A stretch of 23,269 nucleotides of DNA from a virus. The stretch is from positions 1-23,269 of IMG/VR virus record IMGVR_UViG_3300029798_000037, one strand, 5' to 3'. The position numbers and the translations under genes are program-made. Under the pieces are notes generated by a model that had not been told where the DNA came from, did not search any database, and saw nothing but the letters and a program-made list of their open reading frames with translations. Of the stretch, positions 7,647 to 14,994 are shown piece by piece (the first letter of the stretch is position 1; every line of letters begins with the position of its first letter).

Positions 7647-8278
7647 AGATCACCGCCCTCACCTGCACCTTCCAGCGCCCGCAGGCGTTTGAGTTGTGCA
7701 AGATGTACGTCGCCCGGCAGACGCGCCAGCCCGACCAATGGCTCATTCTGGACGGCCCCGAACCCATGACGGAGAAGGTCCTCAAGGCTTTCCGGGAAAA
7801 CCTCATCACCGGGGATGCCGTAATTTTCGCCGAAGATGACGACTGGTTTGACCCCAAGTGGTTCGCGTGGTGCGCCGAACGGTTGGAGAAGTACGACATC
7901 GTGGGCCAAGGCTTCGCTCTCTACTACAACGTGGCGCAACGGTGGTGGTCCGACTGCTGGAACCGGAGGCACGCGAGCCTCTGCCAGACGGCCATCCGTT
8001 CCGAAATGTTCGACCGCCTCTGCAACGTGATCGAGGCATTCGACAACCAGTGGTTTGACACCCGGCTGTGGCGCTTGGAATGCCGCCGTTTCCTCGACCT
8101 GCCCCGCGAGAATAAGCTCGTGATCGGGATCAAGGGGATGCCCGGCATCCGGGGCTACTCCCGCGAGCACCGCAAAGCCGCCCTGCATGAAGTCCACCCA
8201 GACCCAAGCATGGCGAAACTCTGGCAACTGATCGGCCAGGATGCCGAAGCCTACCTGCCTCACTACCAACGAAAATGA
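7643..8278 (+). CDS. GT-A glycosyltransferase-like protein 2
   Basis: The product has 211 residues from a GTG start that overlaps the preceding stop (GTGA). The N-terminus, MKITALTCTFQRPQAFELC, is a classic family-2 glycosyltransferase first strand and helix. The second strand reads QWLILDGPEP, and the DxD region is AVIFAEDDDWFDPKWF with EDDDW at 64-68. The C-terminal half has NQWFDTRLWR and GIKGMPGIRGYS (162-173) followed by an EH pair, a pattern I know from phage glycosyltransferase-like proteins. There is no membrane segment. It differs from its neighbours at 6927 and 8847 beyond the fold, so these are three separate enzymes and not recent duplicates. Substrate unknown. Confidence 0.82.
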   Translation: MKITALTCTFQRPQAFELCKMYVARQTRQPDQWLILDGPEPMTEKVLKAFRENLITGDAVIFAEDDDWFDPKWFAWCAERLEKYDIVGQGFALYYNVAQRWWSDCWNRRHASLCQTAIRSEMFDRLCNVIEAFDNQWFDTRLWRLECRRFLDLPRENKLVIGIKGMPGIRGYSREHRKAALHEVHPDPSMAKLWQLIGQDAEAYLPHYQRK

Positions 8279-8850
8279 TTACCACCGACTTCAACGAGCA
8301 CACCGCCGCCCACGGCAAGAACTGGACAAAGTGGCTCGGCCACCTGATCGGAAAGACGCACGTTTCCGGCCTTGAGCTTGGAACATGGAAAGGCGACTCC
8401 GCGGAATGGATGCTGACCCACATCTTTACCGGGTTCGCCAACAACTACGAATGCGTGGACACGTTCGAGGGTTCCGAGGAACACGCGCTGGCCGGGATAG
8501 ACTGTTCCGCCTTGGAGCAGGAGACGCGGGAGAAGCTGAGAAAGTTCTCGCCCTTCGTGAAGATCCACAAAACGACCTCGGACGCCTTTCTCCGTTCATG
8601 CCCGCGCATGTTCGACTTCATCTACGTGGACGCGGCCCATGACTCGATGAACGTGCTGCGGGATGCCGTGCTGGCCTTCGACCTCCTGAAACCCAATGGC
8701 ACGATGATCTTTGACGACTACCAGTGGACGGTCATGCCGAACCCGCTGGATTGCCCGAAGATCGGGGTGGACGCCTTCGTCTCGGCCTACGCCAAGCAGA
8801 TCGAGGTGATCGGGATGGGCTGGCAACTCGCCGTCAGGAAGGTCGCATGA
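8275..8850 (+). CDS. Class I SAM-dependent methyltransferase-like protein
   Basis: The 191-aa product has SAM-binding motif I as GLELGTWKGDSAEW (32-45), an acidic strand-2 end at VDTFEGSEE (61-69), the motif FDFIYVDAAHDSMNVLRD (113-130), and a strand-5 region LLKPNGTMIFDDYQW (137-151). The YVDAAH and FDDY pair is typical of the Methyltransf_24 / cephalosporin-hydroxylase-like group, which acts on small molecules or sugars. No DNA-methylase motif (DPPY or PCQ) is seen. The ATGA overlaps on both sides place it inside the glycosyltransferase cassette, so sugar O-methylation, for instance of a glycan built by its neighbours, is the natural guess. That guess is inference from context. Confidence 0.85.
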   Translation: MITTDFNEHTAAHGKNWTKWLGHLIGKTHVSGLELGTWKGDSAEWMLTHIFTGFANNYECVDTFEGSEEHALAGIDCSALEQETREKLRKFSPFVKIHKTTSDAFLRSCPRMFDFIYVDAAHDSMNVLRDAVLAFDLLKPNGTMIFDDYQWTVMPNPLDCPKIGVDAFVSAYAKQIEVIGMGWQLAVRKVA

Positions 8851-9590
8851 AACTGGAAATCCATATCTTGGCCCACGACCACGAGGACAAGCTCCCTTGG
8901 GCGGTCGGTCACTACCTGTCCCTCGGTGCCAAGGTGATCGTCCACGACGGCGGCCCTAGCTTCACCCTCGAAGTGATGGGAGCGGAAACGAGGAAGTGGG
9001 ACACGGGCGGACAGCTCAATGACGAGCTGGCGATGAACCTCAAGAATGAGTGCTGGAAGGGAACGGAAGCCGATTGGTTGGCGGTGATGGACTGCGACGA
9101 ATTGCTCTACTTCCCGAAGGGTGTCGAGGAAACCCTGTCCACGTACTCCCGCCTCGGGGCCGCCGTCATCAAGCCCCATGGCTACGAAATGTTCTCCGAC
9201 GAGATGCCGAACATCACCCGCCCATTGATCGAACAGGTGAAGCACGGAGCCCCGGACAACAAGTGGTACGGCAAGCCCGTCCTGTTCAGCCCGAAAAAGG
9301 TGGCAGAGTCCGGTTTCGGCATGGGAGCCCACGAGAGCAGGCCGATCCTCCACAGCGGACGGGAACTGTACGTCGGCTCCGGCTGGCCCCAGGCCAACCC
9401 CCCGACCTACCTCCTGCACTACCACCAGATCGGGCCGATCGAGTACGTGGCGCGGCGGTACGACGAGACGCGGACCCGCCTAGCGGCCATCAACGAGAAG
9501 CACGGGTGGGGTAATTTCAAAAAAGGTCTGGAGCACGCTCAGGAGAAGCGGGATTACATCCTCCCGTTGCTGCGGCAGGTGGTGGGGTAA
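8847..9590 (+). CDS. GT-A glycosyltransferase-like protein 3 (Glyco_tranf_2_4 type)
   Basis: I start this at ATG 8847, which overlaps the methyltransferase stop as ATGA. An upstream in-frame ATG at 8724 would add 41 residues that lie wholly within the methyltransferase gene in another frame. The 247-aa product has the pattern of the family-2 subgroup Glyco_tranf_2_4: an opening strand LEIHILAHDHEDKLPWAVGH, a second strand AKVIVHDGG, the metal-binding DWLAVMDCDELLYFP with DCDE at 82-85, GAHESRP (160-166) and LLHYHQIGPIEY (189-200). This is the last gene before the 177-base gap. Its acceptor is unknown; capsid, spike, host glycan or DNA are all possible. Confidence 0.85.
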   Translation: MKLEIHILAHDHEDKLPWAVGHYLSLGAKVIVHDGGPSFTLEVMGAETRKWDTGGQLNDELAMNLKNECWKGTEADWLAVMDCDELLYFPKGVEETLSTYSRLGAAVIKPHGYEMFSDEMPNITRPLIEQVKHGAPDNKWYGKPVLFSPKKVAESGFGMGAHESRPILHSGRELYVGSGWPQANPPTYLLHYHQIGPIEYVARRYDETRTRLAAINEKHGWGNFKKGLEHAQEKRDYILPLLRQVVG

Positions 9591-9767
9591 ATAGCTACTT
9601 GACAGTCCGAATCGGACAGTCCAACTAAGGGCAGAGGGTTCAATTGGCACTCGCGCTTAGCGCGATCAGGCGGCTCTCGGATTTAACTCGTCCGAGAAGC
9701 GGATCGGCCTAACAGCCGGCACTCCGGGGGGAGGACGGAACACAACGTTAGCGACCTTTCAAAAACT
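9591..9767 (+). promoter_or_regulatory. Non-coding leader upstream of the major capsid gene
   Basis: This is the longest gap in the window (177 bases) and holds no credible ORF. From left to right: a TTGACA at 9599-9604 identical to a sigma70 -35 box, but without a convincing -10 box 16-18 bases on; an inverted repeat GTCCGA-A-TCGGAC at 9605-9617; a hairpin TCGCGC-TTA-GCGCGA at 9651-9665; a hairpin TCTCGGA/TCCGAGA at 9675-9697 with a 9-base loop; a small CGGC/GCCG stem at 9705-9718; and a GGGGGGAGGA purine tract near 9725-9734. That tract lies about 33 bases before ATG 9768, too far for a standard Shine-Dalgarno. The region may carry a capsid promoter and a structured 5' leader. Both are inference. 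Confidence 0.6.
9599..9622 (+). repeat. Direct and inverted repeat cluster in the capsid leader
   Basis: GACAGTCC occurs at 9601-9608 and again at 9615-9622, 14 bases apart. The bases between form the inverted repeat GTCCGA-A-TCGGAC (9605-9617). The second copy is itself centred on GGAC-A-GTCC. The same GGACAGTCC is found at 22992-23000 ahead of the tail fibre gene. The arrangement could bind a protein dimer or serve as part of a phage promoter. Confidence 0.5.
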
Positions 9768-10676
9768 ATGCCTTCAGGCGTAACAACCCTTCCTCCGAAC
9801 TACCAGCCGGCGTTTGACAACATCTGGCGGGAGATCATGGCGCAGCAAATCGACCATCGCTTGGCCGGTTACTACATCATGGACACGGTGGCGGGCAACA
9901 TGAAGCGGTATAACGAGATGGGTTCGCAGTCCTACGCGATGTCCCAGAAAACGGCCCGTGCGGCCGTCACTGAGCCGTCCGATGTTCCGACCGCGATCCG
10001 TTGGGTTATCCCGACTGGATACCAGAAAGCCTCGTGGATTGATGAGGACGATGCCGTCCTCCTCGGTACACTTCCCGACCCGGAAAACCAGATCGCCGTC
10101 AATCACGGCATCGCGGTCAACCGGCTCAAGGACCAACTGATTATCAACGCCGCGCTCGGCGTGAACTATACGGGCGCCCAGGCCAACGTCCAGACTCCGC
10201 TTCCCTCTGCCCAGCAGATCGGCGTGCAGTTTGGCGGGTCTGTGAACACCGGCATGACACTCGCCAAGGTTCTTGAGGCCAACTACCTTCTGGACTCGAA
10301 CGATGTGCCCGAGCCGGATCGGGTCATGGTGTACGCGGCGAAGCAGCTCTATGACCTGCTTCTCAACGTGGACCAGGTTGACTCGGTTCTCTACGTCGAT
10401 GTCCGCGCTCTCATGCAGGGTCGCTTCACCGAGTTCAGTGGCTTCCACTGGATTCGCACGCAGCTCCTCCCGACCGTGGGTACGCCGGCCATCCGCTCGT
10501 GCATCGCCTACCAGAAGAAGTTCATCATTCTGGGTGAGACGAAGGGCATGATGACGAAGATCGACATCCTCCCGCAGCAGAGCCACGCGATTCAGGTGCG
10601 TACCACCTACTTCGCCGGGGCGACGCGGCTTGAGGAAGCCGGTGTGGTTCAGATCGCGTGCGACGAAACACAGTGA
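9768..10676 (+). CDS. Major capsid protein, podovirus type
   Basis: This 302-aa protein fits the podovirus major capsid family (Phage_capsid_2-like, HK97 fold). Supporting features are the opening NYQPAFDNIWREIMAQQIDH, which corresponds to the N-arm, RWVIPTGYQKASWIDEDDAV in the E-loop region, LINAALGVNYTG-like stretches in the spine helix and beyond, and the C-terminal P-domain/A-domain run KQLYDLLLNVDQVDSVLYVD, then FIILGETKGMMTKIDILPQQ. T7 gp10A is 345 aa, so the length is in range. No Shine-Dalgarno lies close to ATG 9768; the bases just before it are CTTTCAAAAACT. No alternative start is in frame upstream. No frameshift extension like T7 gp10B is visible; a separate gene follows instead. 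Confidence 0.93.
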   Translation: MPSGVTTLPPNYQPAFDNIWREIMAQQIDHRLAGYYIMDTVAGNMKRYNEMGSQSYAMSQKTARAAVTEPSDVPTAIRWVIPTGYQKASWIDEDDAVLLGTLPDPENQIAVNHGIAVNRLKDQLIINAALGVNYTGAQANVQTPLPSAQQIGVQFGGSVNTGMTLAKVLEANYLLDSNDVPEPDRVMVYAAKQLYDLLLNVDQVDSVLYVDVRALMQGRFTEFSGFHWIRTQLLPTVGTPAIRSCIAYQKKFIILGETKGMMTKIDILPQQSHAIQVRTTYFAGATRLEEAGVVQIACDETQ

Positions 10677-10696
10677 GCAACAAGGAGTAACACAAC

Positions 10697-11308
10697 ATGG
10701 CTTCTACAATTCGTTACACGCAGAACGTCGGACAGGAACAGATCCCGTTCGGCAATTATCCCGGGGGTGGTCCCATCTCCGGTCCTGGTGGTCAGTTCAA
10801 CGATCCTGGCGTCGAAATCGGGTCCGTCCGCGAGGTCATCGCGGTGTACCAGATGTACGGCAACGAGGTTGCGAACGACATCATCAACATCTACATGGCC
10901 CAGCCGGGCACGTTGGTTGACCCGCTTGGTTCGGGCGTCGCTTGCAGCGGCGTTGCGGGCACGGCGACCCTCAACATCGGTGACGATGACTCGAACGGCT
11001 ACGGCCTTGTCAGCTCGGGTGTGGCCTTTGGGGCCAACCCGCTGACGGTCACGCCGCAGGGTCAGGACCCGTCGCGTTATGCGTCGGGCATCAACGTCGC
11101 CACCGGCCAGACCAGCCCCGTGCTGTTCACGGGTGGTTCCTCGATCAACGACCCGCATTACATCGGGACGCTGGCCTTGGAGCCGCAGGGTTACGCCCAG
11201 CCGGGCGCGGGTGTGCAGGGGTCCTGGATTCAGGCGACCTTTGCCACGCTGGTCACTCCGGTTGCGGGCAAGGTCCTGATCTTCAAGCTCAAGCTGATTA
11301 AGCCCTGA
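10697..11308 (+). CDS. Putative virion protein paired with the capsid protein
   Basis: This 203-aa protein is Gly-, Val- and Pro-rich and mostly beta by appearance: NYPGGGPISGPGGQFNDPG at the start, IGSVREVIAVYQMYGNEVAN in the middle and a final hydrophobic strand KVLIFKLKLIKP. Its ATG is preceded by AAGGAG at 10683-10688 with an eight-base spacer, one of the best Shine-Dalgarno sites in the window. It shares the segment between the leader and the terminator with only the capsid gene, so it is probably made in similar amounts. A head decoration or capsid-stabilising protein is likely, but no family is recognised. There are few charged residues in the first half and no membrane segment. Confidence 0.8.
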   Translation: MASTIRYTQNVGQEQIPFGNYPGGGPISGPGGQFNDPGVEIGSVREVIAVYQMYGNEVANDIINIYMAQPGTLVDPLGSGVACSGVAGTATLNIGDDDSNGYGLVSSGVAFGANPLTVTPQGQDPSRYASGINVATGQTSPVLFTGGSSINDPHYIGTLALEPQGYAQPGAGVQGSWIQATFATLVTPVAGKVLIFKLKLIKP

Positions 11309-11330
11309 GCCTGAGGAACGTTTAGATATG

Positions 11331-11376
11331 GCCCCGTCAATCTGTGTTGGATCAGGTTGGCGGGGCTTCATTTTTT
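11331..11376 (+). terminator. Intrinsic terminator after the capsid gene pair
   Basis: GCCCCGTCAA at 11331-11340 pairs with TTGGCGGGGC at 11357-11366, giving a ten-base stem with one G-T wobble around a 16-base loop. It is followed by TTCATTTTTT, with T6 at 11371-11376. It points in the direction of the genes. The next start codon lies only four bases beyond it. T7 also has a terminator (T-phi) after its capsid gene. Confidence 0.85.
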
Positions 11377-11380
11377 CACC

Positions 11381-12250
11381 ATGAGTTCGACCCAAAGCCA
11401 GACGGACATCTGCAACTTGGCGCTGATGCGCCTTGGGCAGAACAAGATTCAGTCGATCACGAATCTGGGGGACCCGAACGCGATTGCCTGCAACGTGGCA
11501 TGGCAGCAGGCGTTGTCCGAGGTTTCGCGGGAGGGGCCATGGAACTGCCTCAAGACTCGGGCGTTTCTGGCCCAGCTTCCGCCGGCCCCAGGATCACAGG
11601 CGTCGAATACGAACAACGACTTGGCGGGTGCGACCGTTTGGGCGCCGGGGACCAATTACGCGGTAAACCAGTTCGTGACCTATGCGAGCTACCTGTACCA
11701 ATGCCTGATAGCGAACACGTCCGGGCCATCCTTCACGGTGGATTTGACCAAGGGGTATTGGTTCCAGACGAACTACTTTGACCCGAACTATCTGGGGCCG
11801 CAGCCCGGCAACGCGGGGCCGCTGTACGAGTGGAACTTTGCCTATCAGCTTCCGCGGGACTTCATCCTCTTGACGGAACTCAATGGCAATTCCTGCTGGG
11901 GATGGAACGGCCAGGGAGCGGGCAACACGACCGGCAGCCTGTACGAGGTGTATCAGGAGCAGCTTTTGACCAACGCGCAGTCGGCCAACATCAAGTACAA
12001 CCGATACGAGACGGACACGACCAAGTTCGATTCCCTGTTCACCGGGGCGCTCGTGCTCAATCTGGCGGCCACGATTGCAACGCAGTTGCGGAAGGACGAT
12101 GCGGAACTGTCGGTCAAGATGCTCCAGCTCTACAAGCAGTACGTGGGGCGGGCGATGACGAAGAATGCGGGCGAGTCGAACCCGCGCCGGTACAACATCG
12201 TTTCCCAGAGTCGGTTCGTGGCCTCGCGTCGGTGGAGCACGAATGGTTGA
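11381..12250 (+). CDS. Tail tubular protein A-like (T7 gp11-like) with inserted module
   Basis: I start this at ATG 11381. A longer in-frame start (TTG 11357) lies inside the terminator stem. The 289-aa product begins SQTDICNLALMRLGQNKI, the hallmark of podovirus tail tubular protein A, followed by WQQALSEVSREGPWNCLKTR. The second conserved part includes YQLPRDFILLTELNG (155-169), then KYNRYETDTTKFDSLFTGAL (205-224) and AATIATQLRKDDA. T7 gp11 is 196 aa. The extra length comes largely from an aromatic insertion at about 84-130 (VWAPGTNYAVNQFVTY and on) that resembles two segments of the downstream gp12-like protein. The protein should form the ring between portal and tail tube. Stop and next start overlap as TGATG. 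Confidence 0.9.
   Translation: MSSTQSQTDICNLALMRLGQNKIQSITNLGDPNAIACNVAWQQALSEVSREGPWNCLKTRAFLAQLPPAPGSQASNTNNDLAGATVWAPGTNYAVNQFVTYASYLYQCLIANTSGPSFTVDLTKGYWFQTNYFDPNYLGPQPGNAGPLYEWNFAYQLPRDFILLTELNGNSCWGWNGQGAGNTTGSLYEVYQEQLLTNAQSANIKYNRYETDTTKFDSLFTGALVLNLAATIATQLRKDDAELSVKMLQLYKQYVGRAMTKNAGESNPRRYNIVSQSRFVASRRWSTNG
11630..11761 (+). repeat. Aromatic sugar-binding-like module in the gp11-like protein
   Basis: Residues 84-127 read VWAPGTNYAVNQFVTYASYL, then YQC, a Ser/Thr-Gly-Pro linker, a DLTKGYW end. The spacing of W-x2-G-x2-Y, a valine strand, Y-x-C and a closing Gly-Tyr-Trp matches residues 255-295 of the gp12-like protein and, more loosely, 110-152. The pattern resembles small chitin-binding/fibronectin-like CBM5/12 modules. 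Sugar binding is inference. Confidence 0.6.
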
Positions 12251-14994
12251 TGCACTCGCTTAACCCACTGGTCAGCTTCAATTCCGGGGAATGGGCTCCG
12301 ACCTTGGACGCCCGGACGGACCTACCGAACTACCGGAAGGCGTGCCGGAAGCTGAGGAACATGCTGGTGATGAAGCAGGGCGGGGTTGAGCGCCGGCCGG
12401 GCACGGCGTTCGTGGCGACGGGGATGACCTCGAACGACGGGACGGGTACGGTCCAGTTCTACTCCCGGATGGAGAAATTCCAGTATGCGCCGGGGGTTTC
12501 GTACATGCTGGAGTTCGGTTCCAAGGGCATCCGGTTTTACCTGAATGGGCTTCAGCTCCAAGCCTCGGGGGTGGCGGCGTGGGTCAGCGGGACCAGCTAC
12601 CCGAACGGGGCCTTTGTGACGTACGGGGGTTTTACGTGGTACAACGATTTCGGGGCCGCGATCATCAACTCGACGGTGGTGCCGGGCGCAGATCCACGCT
12701 GGGTGGTGCAGACGACCTATCAGGTGCCGACGCCGTACTCCGCCTATGTGGACACGCCGAATCCTGGGACGCCGTGGAGCGGGGCCAAGAATCAGGTGTG
12801 GCAACTGGAGTTTGAGCAGACGAATGACGTGATCTACATCACGCATCCCCTGTTCCCGGTTTACAAGCTGACCCGCTATGCGGACACGAATTGGGTGATG
12901 CAGGAGGTCCAATTTCTGACTCCGGCTTTGCTGGATCAGAACGCAACCGATATGACGCTAACGGCTGGGGCGGTGAGCGGTTCGGGAGTATCGCTGACCG
13001 CCTCAGCTACCGCGTGGGCCACGTCCACGTTCTACGCTCCGGGCAACGCGGTTAAGCAGTCGGGTGAAATCTACCAGTGTGTGACCATCCACACCTCGGG
13101 GACGTTCACGACCGACCTTGCTAACGGGTACTGGAAGCTGTTCACGACCTTCACCAGCCAGAACATCGGGAGCTATTGGCAACTGGCGTACAACCGGCCG
13201 AGTTCTCTGGTTTCGACGAACATCACGGGCAACGGGACTGGCAACTCGCTTTACCTGATCGGCACTTGGGAAATCCAGACCTATGGGACGTGGAATGCCA
13301 CGCTCACCATTCAGGCGAGCTACGACAACGGCGTCACCTGGCAGACAATCACCAGCCTGACCAGTGCTGCCGACGCCAATTACAACATCACCGGCCAGGA
13401 GATTGCCGGCGGTCTCTACCGGGTGATCATTTCAGGCTGGGTGACGGAGACGAGCGCCACGACGCCGCGGGTGGTCCTGACCGCTGACAACCAGTTTGTT
13501 TATGGGCTGGTCCTGATTACGGCGGTGGCGGACGACCAGCACGCCACCTGCACGGTCATCAACCCGGCGGCCCTTTACTCGACCAGCGCAACGATCTACT
13601 GGTCTGAGGGGGCATGGAGCGACCGGCGCGGCTACCCGCAGGCGATCACGATCTTCCAAGAGCGGGTCTGGTATGGTGCGACCACCTTCCAGCCGCAGAG
13701 GCTTTGGGCAACACAGATTAACGACATCGAGAACTTCGCCCTGATTGACCAGTCGCAGGCGACCTACGGGCTGGCGTTCGACTTGAACGCTCCGGGGCGC
13801 GGCCCGATCCAGTGGCTCACGGCGCAGACGGAACTTTGCGCGGGCCTCGCAGGTGCGGAATGGTTCATCACGTCCGGGCAGCCCAACGTCGCCATCAGCC
13901 CCACGGCGGTCATAGCCTTGGAGCACTCGGCCAACGGATCGGCCCCCAACCTGCCGGGCCTCGTCATCGGAAACGCGACCTTCTATGTCCAGCGCCGGGG
14001 GTCGAACTTTGAGCAGATGCTTTTCTCGGTGTTCACGAACAAGTACATGAGTCAGGACATGCAGGTCTTGGCTCAACACCTGACCGCGGCTGGCATCAAG
14101 CAGTTCGACTACCAGCAGCAGTTTGAGAACCAGAGCCTCATCTGGGCGGTTTGCGGGGATGGCTCGCTGATCTCGATGAACTACGCCATGGACCAGGAGG
14201 TGTTTGGCTGGTCGAAGCACACGACGGGCGAAGACCAGGGCGACAGCTTTATTTCGGTTCAGGTGATCTACGGGCAGGCGGGTCAGGACGATGAGGTATG
14301 GGTTTCGGTCAACCGCGAGCCCGTCATCCCGAGCGGTATTACCCGATGTTCCATTGAACGGATCAACCCGGTGGACTGGCAGACGTACAACGTGGGCCAG
14401 CCGGACATCAGGCAGGCGGTTTACTCCGATTGCTCGCTCACGGTCACGAGCCCCGGCAGCAACACGATTTCAGGGCTTTCCACGGACCTAGACGCCCGGC
14501 TGGTGGACGCCATGATTGTGCCGGTGGGGACCAATAGCGCCTTGGTTTCCCGCAATCTCACGGTGTCGGCGGGGGCGGTGACGATCCCGTATTACGTCCC
14601 CCAGACCGGCGACGTGGTTACGATTGGGCTTCCGATCAACTGGCAGGTCCAGCCGATGCGTTTGGACGTGGACCCCCGGCTGGGTCAGGTTCCCACGCTC
14701 AAGAAGGCAATCAGCCGAATCTACCCGCGGACGGTGAACTCCCTTGGGGGCATGTACCAGATGGGGGAGAACAACCCCATGCCTTTCACGGGCGACCTGC
14801 CGACCTACCTCATTACCCAGAACTCGGGGGCACCGCTTCCGGTGGTCTGGAACCAGACGTATGAAATCGAACTCCCGGTGGGCGGGGTGACGCAGTACGA
14901 TCGGGACCCGCAGTTCTCCATCCTCGGGAGCGACCCGCTTCCCTTCACACTACTCGCCTTGTCGGTCGAGTACGACCTGGGGGCCAAGGCATGA
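12250..14994 (+). CDS. Tail tubular protein B-like (T7 gp12-like)
   Basis: The start is ATG 12250, sharing its A with the previous stop (TGATG). Reading further upstream in this frame would run through the gp11-like gene. The 914-aa product opens with NPLVSFNSGEWAPTLDARTD, then YRKACRKLRNMLVMKQGGVE and RRPGTAFVA, the signature of podovirus tail tubular B / stabilisation proteins. Later family features include WSDRRGYPQAITIFQERVWY and a VSPTAV/NVAISPTAVIALEHSA stretch, and SNFEQMLFSVFTNKY. T7 gp12 is 794 aa. Two inserted aromatic modules are visible at about 110-152 and 255-295, and a beta-sandwich-like QASYDNGVTWQTITSL segment follows. The protein forms the lower tail tube. The stop overlaps the next start as ATGA. 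Confidence 0.93.
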   Translation: MHSLNPLVSFNSGEWAPTLDARTDLPNYRKACRKLRNMLVMKQGGVERRPGTAFVATGMTSNDGTGTVQFYSRMEKFQYAPGVSYMLEFGSKGIRFYLNGLQLQASGVAAWVSGTSYPNGAFVTYGGFTWYNDFGAAIINSTVVPGADPRWVVQTTYQVPTPYSAYVDTPNPGTPWSGAKNQVWQLEFEQTNDVIYITHPLFPVYKLTRYADTNWVMQEVQFLTPALLDQNATDMTLTAGAVSGSGVSLTASATAWATSTFYAPGNAVKQSGEIYQCVTIHTSGTFTTDLANGYWKLFTTFTSQNIGSYWQLAYNRPSSLVSTNITGNGTGNSLYLIGTWEIQTYGTWNATLTIQASYDNGVTWQTITSLTSAADANYNITGQEIAGGLYRVIISGWVTETSATTPRVVLTADNQFVYGLVLITAVADDQHATCTVINPAALYSTSATIYWSEGAWSDRRGYPQAITIFQERVWYGATTFQPQRLWATQINDIENFALIDQSQATYGLAFDLNAPGRGPIQWLTAQTELCAGLAGAEWFITSGQPNVAISPTAVIALEHSANGSAPNLPGLVIGNATFYVQRRGSNFEQMLFSVFTNKYMSQDMQVLAQHLTAAGIKQFDYQQQFENQSLIWAVCGDGSLISMNYAMDQEVFGWSKHTTGEDQGDSFISVQVIYGQAGQDDEVWVSVNREPVIPSGITRCSIERINPVDWQTYNVGQPDIRQAVYSDCSLTVTSPGSNTISGLSTDLDARLVDAMIVPVGTNSALVSRNLTVSAGAVTIPYYVPQTGDVVTIGLPINWQVQPMRLDVDPRLGQVPTLKKAISRIYPRTVNSLGGMYQMGENNPMPFTGDLPTYLITQNSGAPLPVVWNQTYEIELPVGGVTQYDRDPQFSILGSDPLPFTLLALSVEYDLGAKA
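12577..12705 (+). repeat. Aromatic module A in the gp12-like protein
   Basis: Residues 110-152 (AWVSGTSYPNGAFVTYGGFT, then a linker ending PRWVV) share the W-x2-G-x2-Y-x2-G-x-x-V-x-Y framework with the gp11-like insertion, though the Y-x-C position is not kept. A carbohydrate-binding-like small beta domain is one reading; it is a looser match than module B. Confidence 0.5.
13012..13134 (+). repeat. Aromatic module B in the gp12-like protein
   Basis: Residues 255-295 read AWATSTFYAPGNAVKQSGEI, then YQC, a Thr/Ser/Gly linker and DLANGYW. The match to the gp11-like insertion includes W at the start, Tyr, the YQC triplet, and the closing D-L-x3-GYW. Shared content suggests a common small module carried by two neighbouring tail proteins. 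Confidence 0.6.

Noticed and set aside
8724-8846. Upstream ATG for the third glycosyltransferase
   Set aside because: It would overlap the methyltransferase by 127 bases with an Arg/Gly/Asp-rich peptide. ATG 8847 gives the usual glycosyltransferase opening and the ATGA border.
8275-8850. DNA methyltransferase of a restriction-modification system
   Set aside because: The motifs are those of small-molecule/sugar class I methyltransferases; no DPPY, NPPY or PCQ motif or target-recognition region is present, and no restriction gene is nearby.
9599-9628. A complete sigma70 promoter
   Set aside because: TTGACA is perfect, but no window 16-18 bases downstream resembles TATAAT, so only a -35-like box can be stated.
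10660-10700. Programmed frameshift extending the capsid protein, as in T7 gp10B
   Set aside because: No slippery run was seen near the capsid stop, and the next ORF has its own AAGGAG and ATG.
11357-11380. TTG start for the gp11-like gene
   Set aside because: The codon lies in the right arm of the terminator stem, and the extra residues are not part of the family start.
11830-12249. N-terminal extension of the gp12-like protein by 140 codons
   Set aside because: The extension lies wholly in another frame of the gp11-like gene and has shadow composition. The family-typical start, NPLVSFNSGEW, follows directly after ATG 12250.
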